Of a stretch of DNA of 5,000 bases, positions 1-5,000 are shown piece by piece. Below the pieces are notes generated by a model. That model worked only from the letters and a program-made list of their open reading frames with translations, had not been told where the DNA came from and made no database searches. Source of the stretch: Acidobacteria bacterium 37-71-11 (lineage in GTDB: Bacteria; Acidobacteriota; Thermoanaerobaculia; Thermoanaerobaculales; Thermoanaerobaculaceae); the NCBI GenBank assembly GCA_002279285.1, contig NCBR01000008.1, forward strand, positions 1-5,000, written 5' to 3'. Made by a program: the position numbers and the translations under genes. Numbering within the stretch: position 1 is the stretch's first letter; every line of letters starts with the position of its first letter.

Positions 1-450
1 GGCGCGGTCCTCGGGATCTGCAACGGCTTCCAGATGCTGCTCGAGATCGGGCTGCTCCCGGGCGCGATGCTGATGAACCGGACGCTGCGGTTCATCTGCC
101 GCGACGTCCATCTGCGCGTCGAGCGCGACGACCTGCCGTTGCTCAAGCACCTGCGGCGCGGCCACGTCCTCCGCCTCCCGATCGCGCACAAGGAAGGGAA
201 CTGGTTCGCCGCGCCGGACGTCGTCCGCCAGGTGGAGGCGGCGGGCGCGGTGGCGCTGCGGTACTGCAACGAGCGGGGCGAGATCGGCGGCGCGGCCAAC
301 CCCAACGGCGCGATCAACGCGGTCGCGGGCCTGGTCAACCGGGAGGGGAACGTCCTCGGCATGATGCCACACCCGGAGCGGCGCATCAGCGCCCTGCTCG
401 GCGGCGCAGACGGCGCGGCGCTCGTCCGCGCGCTCGTGGAGGCGGCGTGA
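1..450 (+). CDS. purQ: PurQ, glutaminase subunit of FGAM synthase (5' end cut by window)
   Basis: Class I (triad-type) glutamine amidotransferase that releases ammonia from glutamine and passes it to PurL, which converts FGAR to FGAM in the cytoplasm. The window opens in frame inside the gene. The visible 149 residues begin with GAVLGICNGFQML, which holds the nucleophile Cys at visible residue 7. LPIAHKEGNW follows at about residues 59-68, then NPNGAINAVAGLVN, and MMPHPER at 121-127 supplies the catalytic His124 and Glu126. The whole triad is therefore present. Full PurQ proteins are about 225-235 residues, so roughly 80 N-terminal residues lie upstream of the window. The first ATG in view (base 34) cannot be the start because the nucleophile lies before it. 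The TGA stop overlaps the purL GTG start by four bases. The neighbours and the short length class separate it from other class I amidotransferases. Confidence 0.95.
   Translation, partial: GAVLGICNGFQMLLEIGLLPGAMLMNRTLRFICRDVHLRVERDDLPLLKHLRRGHVLRLPIAHKEGNWFAAPDVVRQVEAAGAVALRYCNERGEIGGAANPNGAINAVAGLVNREGNVLGMMPHPERRISALLGGADGAALVRALVEAA
438..449 (+). promoter_or_regulatory. Ribosome binding site and GTG start of purL
   Basis: A GGAGG at 438-442 lies four bases before GTG 447-449, inside the end of purQ. The start shares four bases (GTGA) with the purQ stop, a typical translational-coupling overlap. The spacing is a little short, but the overlap and the N-terminal match to the PurL family support this start. 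Confidence 0.7.
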
Positions 451-2432
451 CCTGGAACGCCCCCGCGACGGCGGAACTCGCCCGCGAGCACGGTCTGTCT
501 GAGCAGGAGTACCAGCGCATCCTCGCGGACCTCGGCCGCAACCCCAACCTCACGGAGCTCGGGATCTTCGCGGCGCTCTGGTCGGAGCACTGCTCATACA
601 AGTCGTCCCGCGCCTACTTCGGCCGGTTTCCGACCGGCGGCCCCCGGGTCGTCCAGGGCCCCGGCGAGAACGCGGGCGTGGTCGACCTCGGCAGCGGCTG
701 GGTGTGCGTCTTCAAGATGGAGTCCCACAACCACCCCTCGTTCATCGAGCCGTACCAGGGGGCGGCGACCGGCGTGGGGGGCATCCTGCGCGACGTCTTC
801 ACGATGGGGGCCCGGCCGGTGATGCTCCTGGACTCGCTGCGCTTCGGCGCGCTCGACGCGCCGCGCATGCGGCACCTGGTCGACGGCGTGGTGCGCGGGA
901 TCGGCGACTACGGCAACTGCGTCGGCGTGCCCACGGTGGGTGGCGAGGTGGACTTCCACCCGAGCTACAACGGCAACATCCTCGTCAACGCCATGTGCGT
1001 CGGCGTGGCCCGCGCCGACCGGATCTTCTACGGGCGCGCCTCGGGGCCCGGCAACCGCGTCGTCTACCTCGGCTCCAAGACCGGGCGCGACGGTATCCAC
1101 GGCGCCACGATGGCGTCCGACGTGTTCGACGAGACCGCGGCCGCCAAACGGCCCACCGTGCAGGTCGGCGACCCGTTCACCGAGAAGCTGCTGATCGAGT
1201 GTTGCCTCGAGCTGATGAGCGGCGGCGTGGTCGTCGGCATCCAGGACATGGGCGCGGCGGGGCTCACCTCGTCGGCGTTCGAGATGGCGGCGCGGGCGGG
1301 GTGCGGTCTCGCGCTCGACCTCTCGCAGGTGCCGGCGCGCGAGCGGGGGATGACCCCGTACGAGCTGATGCTGTCGGAGTCGCAGGAGCGCATGCTGCTC
1401 GTCGCGACGCCCGCCAACGTCGCTCCGGTGCTCGAAGTGTGCCGGCGGTGGGGACTCGACGCGGTCGAGATCGGGGCGGTCATCCCGGAGCCGGAGGTGG
1501 TGGCGACCTTCGCCGGGCAGCCGGCGTTCCGCCTGCCGGTGGCGCCCCTCGTCGACGACGCCCCCCGCTACGAGCGGCCATGGACGCCGCCGGTTCCCGC
1601 TGCCGCGGTCACCCTGCCCCCCCTGCACGACCGCGACTGGGCGGCCGACCTGCGGGCGCTGCTCGGAAGCCCGGTGTTCGCGACCTCGAGGCCGATCTGG
1701 GAGCAGTACGACCACTCGGTGGGGGCGAGCACGGTGGTGGGCCCCGGCGCCGACGCGGCGCTGCAGCTCATCCCGGGCACGAACATCGGCCTCGCCGCCA
1801 CGACCGACTGCAACGCCCTGGCGTGCTCCCTCGACCCGTTCCACGGCGCTTCCCAGGCGGTGGCGGAGGCGGTGCGCAACCTCGCGTGCGTTGGCGCCGA
1901 GCCGGTGGGCGTCACCGACTGTCTCAACTTCGGCTCGCCGGAGAACCCCGCCGTCATGGGTCAGTTCGTCGCGGCCGTGGACGGCCTCGCCGAGGCGTGC
2001 CGGGCGTTCGAGGTGCCGGTCGTTTCGGGCAACGTCTCGTTCTACAACGAGACCTCGGGCAACGGCATCCTGCCGACGCCGACGGTCGGGATGGTCGGGG
2101 TGGTCCCCGAGGTCCGCCACCGGCCGCGCGCGCGCTGGCTGGTCGGCGACACCGTGTACCTGCTCGGGCCGGTCGAGGGCGAGGTGGGCGGCAGCCGTTT
2201 CCTGCAGATCGCGCTTGGCCTGGAGGCGGGGCCGGTGCCGCCGGTCGATTATGCGGCCGAGCGGCGCACCGGGGCCGCCGTCCGCGATCTGGTGCGGCTC
2301 GGTCTCGCTGCCGCCAAGGACCTCTCCGACGGCGGCCTCGCCTGCTGGCGGCTCCGGCGGCGTTCGAGCCGGCGCTGGAGCGGGCCTGCGAAGGGCTTTC
2401 CCTCACCAGGCTCGGTGTCGCCGGCGGCGTGA
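447..2432 (+). CDS. purL: PurL, FGAM synthase large subunit; C-terminus broken by deletion and frameshift
   Basis: ATP-dependent synthase subunit that turns FGAR plus ammonia from PurQ into FGAM, with PurS as third subunit. Family motifs run in order: WSEHCSYK (45-52), KMESHNHPS (90-98), QDMGAAGLTSS (266-276), LSESQERM (309-316), WEQYDHSV (from 418), TDCN (453-456), GNVSFYNET (528-536) and DLSDGGLA (625-632). These cover both tandem AIRS-like halves. After Ala632 (base 2342) the family match stops. The last 29 residues of this 661-residue frame are an arginine- and serine-rich tail that looks out of frame. The expected continuation (LAVALAE..., then an LFxExxSR segment) is absent, and the family's extreme C-terminus is found in the -1 frame at 2342-2533. 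Full-length relatives have about 730-750 residues. Joined across the break this one would have about 695, so sequence is missing as well as shifted. As written, the product lacks most of its last subdomain and is probably inactive. Gene identity is certain; whether the break is biological is not. Confidence 0.93.
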   Translation: MTWNAPATAELAREHGLSEQEYQRILADLGRNPNLTELGIFAALWSEHCSYKSSRAYFGRFPTGGPRVVQGPGENAGVVDLGSGWVCVFKMESHNHPSFIEPYQGAATGVGGILRDVFTMGARPVMLLDSLRFGALDAPRMRHLVDGVVRGIGDYGNCVGVPTVGGEVDFHPSYNGNILVNAMCVGVARADRIFYGRASGPGNRVVYLGSKTGRDGIHGATMASDVFDETAAAKRPTVQVGDPFTEKLLIECCLELMSGGVVVGIQDMGAAGLTSSAFEMAARAGCGLALDLSQVPARERGMTPYELMLSESQERMLLVATPANVAPVLEVCRRWGLDAVEIGAVIPEPEVVATFAGQPAFRLPVAPLVDDAPRYERPWTPPVPAAAVTLPPLHDRDWAADLRALLGSPVFATSRPIWEQYDHSVGASTVVGPGADAALQLIPGTNIGLAATTDCNALACSLDPFHGASQAVAEAVRNLACVGAEPVGVTDCLNFGSPENPAVMGQFVAAVDGLAEACRAFEVPVVSGNVSFYNETSGNGILPTPTVGMVGVVPEVRHRPRARWLVGDTVYLLGPVEGEVGGSRFLQIALGLEAGPVPPVDYAAERRTGAAVRDLVRLGLAAAKDLSDGGLACWRLRRRSSRRWSGPAKGFPSPGSVSPAA

Positions 2433-2533
2433 AGATGACGGTGACGCTCGGCGGCAGGAACCTCATCGAGGAGCCGATCGCGGCGCTTTCGGCGCTGCGG
2501 GAGGGAAGCCTGGCATGGCTTTCGGGAGCATGA
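2342..2533 (+). pseudogene. purL: Detached C-terminal remnant of purL in the -1 frame
   Basis: Read in the frame starting at base 2342, this stretch gives 63 residues and a TGA at 2531-2533. It includes FEPALERACEGLSLTRLGVAGG and ends LSALREGSLAWLSGA. This resembles the normal end of PurL: an alpha-helical segment, an R-x-G-x-VGG-like turn, a short strand and the final 'eLr.a...aL..w' helix. Codons keep G/C-rich third positions and plausible amino-acid use, whereas the competing frame (to 2432) is arginine-rich. Its stop overlaps the purF ATG at 2530 as ATGA, the spacing expected for an intact purL-purF junction. It has no start of its own and is not a separate gene. That it belongs to purL is inferred from remembered family structure, not from an alignment. 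Confidence 0.8.
2500..2532 (+). promoter_or_regulatory. purF ribosome binding site with two candidate ATG starts
   Basis: GGAGGGAAG at 2500-2508 is a good Shine-Dalgarno match. It sits about 6-10 bases before ATG 2515 and over 20 bases before ATG 2530. A weaker GGGAG at 2524-2528 is only one base from ATG 2530. Ribosome-site spacing favours 2515. The ATGA overlap with the -1-frame purL stop and the propeptide length favour 2530. Confidence 0.55.
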
Positions 2534-3936
2534 GCGCGGCGGGCGACAAGTTCCACGACGAGTGCGGCGTCTGCGCCGTGCTCGGGCATCCGGACGCGTC
2601 CAACCTCGTCTACCTCGGCCTGTACGCCCTGCAGCACCGCGGCCAGGAGTCGGCCGGCATCGCCGCCTTCGACGGGCGGGAGCTCCGCTACAAGAAGGCG
2701 ATGGGGTACGTGGCGGACATCTTCGACCGCACGGTGCTGGGCGAACTGTCGGGTCCGGTCGCCCTCGGGCACGTGCGCTACGCCACCGCCGGCAACTCCA
2801 CCCTGGCCAACGCGCAGCCGGTCGTGGCGAAGACCCATCGCGGGCAGGTGGCCCTCGCGCACAACGGCAACCTCGTCAACGCCCTGCGGCTGCGGCGGGA
2901 ACTCGAGCGGCAGGGGGCGATCTTCCAGTCCACCTCGGACTCGGAGGTGTTTCTTCACCTGCTCGCGCGCTCGCGGGCCGCGACGCTCGAGAACGCGCTG
3001 CTCGAGGCTGTAGACGCCGCCGTCGGCGCCTGGTCGCTCGCCGTGCTGGTGGACGGCCGGGTGTTCGCGGCGCGGGACCCGCACGGCTTCAGACCTCTGG
3101 TGCTCGGCCGCCTCGGCGAGGCGTGGGTCGTGGCGTCGGAGACCTGCGCGTTCGACTTGATCGAGGCGCGCACGGTGCGCGAGGTCGGCCCGGGCGAGGT
3201 GGTGGAGCTGTCGGGAGAGGAGCCGCGCGTGTTGCGGCCACCAAGTCCGGCGCCGTTCGCTCACTGCGTGTTCGAGCACGTCTACTTCGCACGCCCGGAC
3301 TCGACGGTGTTCGGCGAGGACGTCGGGCCGGTGCGCGAGCGGCTGGGCGAGCGCCTGGCGAGGGAGCACCCGGCCGTGGCGGACATCGTCGTCGCGGTCC
3401 CCGACTCCGGCGTCCCGGCGGGGCTCGGCTACTCGCGCGCGTCCGGGCTGCCGTTCGTGCTCGGCCTGGTGCGCAACCACTACGTCGGGCGCACGTTCAT
3501 CGAGCCGCGCCAGGCGATCCGCCACTTCGGCGTCAAGGTCAAGCTGAACCCGGTGCGCTCCGCGGTCGCGGGCAAACGCATGGTCCTGGTGGATGACTCG
3601 ATCGTACGCGGCACGACCTCGCGCAAGATCGTGATGATGCTCAAGGCCGCCGGCGCCAAGGAGGTGCACCTGCGCATCTCCTCGCCCCCGACCACCGGGC
3701 CGTGCTTCTACGGCATCGACACCCCCGAGCGCCGCGAGCTGATCGCCGCGAGGCTGAGCGTCGAGGAGATCCGGGCGTTCGTGGGCGCCGATTCCCTCGG
3801 GTACCTCTCGGAGGCGGGAATGCTCTCGTGTCTCGAAACGCCGGCACCGAACTTCTGCACCGCCTGCTTCTCCGGCAACTACCGAGTGCTGGACGAGGAG
3901 GACCGCGCCGGCGTCGTCGCCAAGGAAGAACGGTGA
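2530..3936 (+). CDS. purF: PurF, amidophosphoribosyltransferase (glutamine PRPP amidotransferase)
   Basis: Catalyses the committed first step of purine synthesis: PRPP plus glutamine to 5-phosphoribosylamine. The 468 residues fit the family (about 450-510). The N-terminal Ntn-type glutaminase domain has Cys12 after an 11-residue leader, the same leader length as in the B. subtilis enzyme, where it is cleaved to expose the catalytic Cys. It also has LQHRGQESAGIA (34-45), GHVRYATAGNS (80-90), HNGN (111-114) and TSDSE (135-139). The C-terminal phosphoribosyltransferase domain has the PRPP loop VLVDDSIVRGTTSR (352-365). Cys246, Cys392, Cys443 and Cys446 sit in HCVFEHVYFARPDS, GPCFYGID and FCTACFSGNY. 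They match the four 4Fe-4S ligands of the Bacillus-type enzyme, so this is the cluster-containing, propeptide-processed class, whose known relatives are oxygen-sensitive. Start 2530 overlaps the -1-frame purL stop (ATGA). ATG 2515 would add five residues and has the better-spaced ribosome site. The gene runs directly into purM. Confidence 0.96.
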   Translation: MSAAGDKFHDECGVCAVLGHPDASNLVYLGLYALQHRGQESAGIAAFDGRELRYKKAMGYVADIFDRTVLGELSGPVALGHVRYATAGNSTLANAQPVVAKTHRGQVALAHNGNLVNALRLRRELERQGAIFQSTSDSEVFLHLLARSRAATLENALLEAVDAAVGAWSLAVLVDGRVFAARDPHGFRPLVLGRLGEAWVVASETCAFDLIEARTVREVGPGEVVELSGEEPRVLRPPSPAPFAHCVFEHVYFARPDSTVFGEDVGPVRERLGERLAREHPAVADIVVAVPDSGVPAGLGYSRASGLPFVLGLVRNHYVGRTFIEPRQAIRHFGVKVKLNPVRSAVAGKRMVLVDDSIVRGTTSRKIVMMLKAAGAKEVHLRISSPPTTGPCFYGIDTPERRELIAARLSVEEIRAFVGADSLGYLSEAGMLSCLETPAPNFCTACFSGNYRVLDEEDRAGVVAKEER

Positions 3937-3938
3937 TG
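3922..3938 (+). promoter_or_regulatory. Ribosome binding site and start of purM, overlapping the purF stop
   Basis: AAGGAAG at 3922-3928 lies seven bases before ATG 3936-3938. That start shares one base with the purF TGA (TGATG). Good spacing plus the overlap fix the purM start and suggest termination-reinitiation coupling. Confidence 0.75.
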
Positions 3939-5000
3939 AAGGCAGCTGAACCGACCGGACGGGCCCCGCTCACCTACGAGGGCGCCGGGGTGTCGATCGC
4001 CGCGCAGGACCGGGCGCTCGCCGAGGTGAAGAGGCTGGCGAAGACCACCTTCACCCACGGGGTCCTCTCGGAGATCGGCGGTTTCGGCGGGCTCTTCACC
4101 CTGGAGCCGGACGACCCCGCAGGCGTGGTGCTCGTCGCCTCGGCCGACGGGGTCGGCACCAAGCTCAAGGTCGCGCAGATGGCCGGGGCGCACGGCACCG
4201 TCGGCGAGGACCTGGTCAACCACTGCGTCAACGACATCCTGGTGCAGGGGGCGCGCCCGCTATTCTTCCTCGACTACTTCGCCTCCGGCCACCTGGAGCC
4301 CGGCGTCGCGGTCGAGGTGATCGAGGGGCTGGCGCGCGGCTGCCGCGCCAACGGCTGCGCCCTGCTCGGCGGCGAGACGGCGGAGATGCCCGGGTTCTAC
4401 CGGCCGGGGGAGTACGACGTCGCCGGCTTCATCGTCGGCTCGTGCCGGCGTGACCGGCTGCTGCGGAGCGAGAACGCCGCCGCCGGCGACCTCCTCGTGG
4501 CCCTCCCGTCGAGCGGTCTGCACACCAACGGCTACTCGCTCGCGCGCAAGGTGCTTTTCGAGGTCCTCGGGCTCGGCGTCGGCAGCGAGGTGCCTGGACT
4601 CGGGAGGACCGTTGCCGATGCGCTCCTCGCCGTGCACCGCTCGTACCTGGCGGCTGTGGCGCCGCTCCTTGACGAGGGGCTCGTCACCAGCGCCGCGCAC
4701 ATCACCGGCGGCGGCATCCCCGACAACCTGCCGCGGGCGCTGCCGGACGGCGTGGGCGCCGAGATCCGCCTCGACTCGTGGGACGAGCCGGCGCTTTTCG
4801 GGGTGATGCGGGAGGCGGGCCGGGTGCCGGAGGACGACATGCGGCGGACGTTCAACCTCGGCGTCGGGATGATCCTCGTCGTGGCGCCGGACCGCCTCGG
4901 CGCGGTGATGGAGCAGCTCGTCCCCCACGGCCCGGGCTGGGTCATCGGCCGCACCGTGACGGGCTCGGGCGTGCGCTTCGTCGGAGAACGCCGTGCGTGA
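3936..5000 (+). CDS. purM: PurM, phosphoribosylformylglycinamidine cyclo-ligase (AIR synthetase)
   Basis: Closes the imidazole ring, converting FGAM plus ATP to aminoimidazole ribonucleotide, step 5 of IMP synthesis, as a cytoplasmic enzyme. The gene is complete, with 354 residues against a usual 340-350. The family signatures appear in order: TYEGAGV (13-19), SEIGGFGGLF, DGVGTK (71-76), CVNDILVQGARPLFFLDYFASG, GGETAEMPG (145-153), SGLHTNGYSL (193-202), HITGGGIPDNLPR (255-267) and FNLGVGM (306-312). Both the N-terminal AIRS domain with its glycine-rich ATP loop and the C-terminal AIRS domain are intact. The first 12 or so residues are a short non-conserved extension typical of this family. 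The enzyme consumes the product of the upstream PurQ/PurL complex. The stop at 4998-5000 overlaps candidate starts of a following gene. I see nothing abnormal in it. Confidence 0.97.
   Translation: MKAAEPTGRAPLTYEGAGVSIAAQDRALAEVKRLAKTTFTHGVLSEIGGFGGLFTLEPDDPAGVVLVASADGVGTKLKVAQMAGAHGTVGEDLVNHCVNDILVQGARPLFFLDYFASGHLEPGVAVEVIEGLARGCRANGCALLGGETAEMPGFYRPGEYDVAGFIVGSCRRDRLLRSENAAAGDLLVALPSSGLHTNGYSLARKVLFEVLGLGVGSEVPGLGRTVADALLAVHRSYLAAVAPLLDEGLVTSAAHITGGGIPDNLPRALPDGVGAEIRLDSWDEPALFGVMREAGRVPEDDMRRTFNLGVGMILVVAPDRLGAVMEQLVPHGPGWVIGRTVTGSGVRFVGERRA
4983..5000 (+). promoter_or_regulatory. Candidate ribosome binding site and start of the next gene (probably purN)
   Basis: GGAGA at 4983-4987 precedes two GTG codons: 4993-4995 and 4997-4999, the latter overlapping the purM stop as GTGA. 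From GGAG, the spacing is 6 bases to the first and 10 to the second. The first would read GTG-CGT-GA., giving Met-Arg-Asp/Glu. purN usually follows purM in this operon type, but too little sequence remains to identify the gene or choose the start. Confidence 0.35.

Noticed and set aside
34..36. ATG at 34 as purQ start
   Set aside because: The same frame is open to base 1 and encodes the catalytic GICNGFQ motif upstream of this ATG, so the gene starts outside the window.
594..2120. 508-residue open frame on the minus strand
   Set aside because: It lies antisense to purL. Its His/Arg/Asp/Val-rich composition is what the reverse complement of a high-GC gene gives, and it has no recognisable domain.
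704..2341. Long frame-2 open frame joined to the purL remnant
   Set aside because: Before base 2342 the translation is Arg/Gly/Ala-rich shadow sequence. Only the segment after 2342 resembles a real protein.
2330..2350. Programmed -1 ribosomal frameshift in purL
   Set aside because: There is no X-XXY-YYZ slippery heptamer at the crossing point, and a frameshift would not restore the missing 35-50 residues.
1891..2514. In-frame open extension upstream of purF that would give a 681-residue fusion
   Set aside because: It lies inside purL in another frame and is rich in Arg/Ser/Ala. PurF begins near its propeptide at 2515 or 2530, so the open frame only reflects scarce stop codons at high GC.
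1954..3669. 571-residue open frame on the minus strand
   Set aside because: It is antisense to the end of purL and most of purF, with low-complexity Arg/His/Pro-rich content. It is a shadow of the sense genes.
1..5000. An undescribed system, mobile element, CRISPR array or RNA gene
   Set aside because: Every base is covered by recognisable purine biosynthesis genes with motifs in normal order. There are no array-like repeats, tRNA or rRNA sequence, transposase or noncoding gap.

Overview
This window is a tightly packed piece of a de novo purine biosynthesis operon, all on the + strand: purQ (3' part only), purL (broken near its C-terminus), purF and purM. The last bases probably enter the next gene, most often purN in this arrangement. 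The order Q-L-F-M is the same as in the well-known Bacillus-type pur operon. A separate PurQ next to a short PurL of the roughly 740-residue class means the multi-subunit FGAM synthase (PurS/PurQ/PurL) rather than the single ~1300-residue enzyme of gamma-proteobacteria.

The DNA is very GC-rich (about 70% by eye) with mostly G or C at third codon positions, and GTG is used as a start. This suggests a high-GC bacterium. The protein sequences remind me of Acidobacteriota, Myxococcota/delta-proteobacteria and similar soil or sediment lineages, but I cannot assign a phylum from the sequence alone. Nothing points to mobile elements, transfer or an accessory system.

Layout: 1-450 is the C-terminal two thirds of PurQ with its Cys-His-Glu triad. 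447-2432 is the purL reading frame, which follows the family to residue 632 (base 2342) and then runs into an arginine-rich out-of-frame tail. The family's real C-terminal end resumes in the -1 frame at 2342-2533, with an estimated 35-50 residues missing between the two parts. 2530-3936 (or from 2515) is PurF, with complete glutaminase, PRPP and iron-sulfur motifs. 3936-5000 is a complete PurM. All junctions overlap: GTGA at purQ/purL, ATGA at purL/purF (using the -1-frame purL stop), TGATG at purF/purM and GTGCGTGA after purM. There is no intergenic space, promoter or terminator inside the window, so the genes should be co-transcribed and translationally coupled.

Together the products catalyse steps 1 (PurF, PRPP to phosphoribosylamine), 4 (PurQ/PurL with PurS, FGAR to FGAM) and 5 (PurM, FGAM to AIR) of IMP synthesis. 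The one real anomaly is the internal deletion plus frame change in purL. It would cripple the enzyme if real, and may be a sequencing or assembly error. I found no sign of a previously undescribed system.
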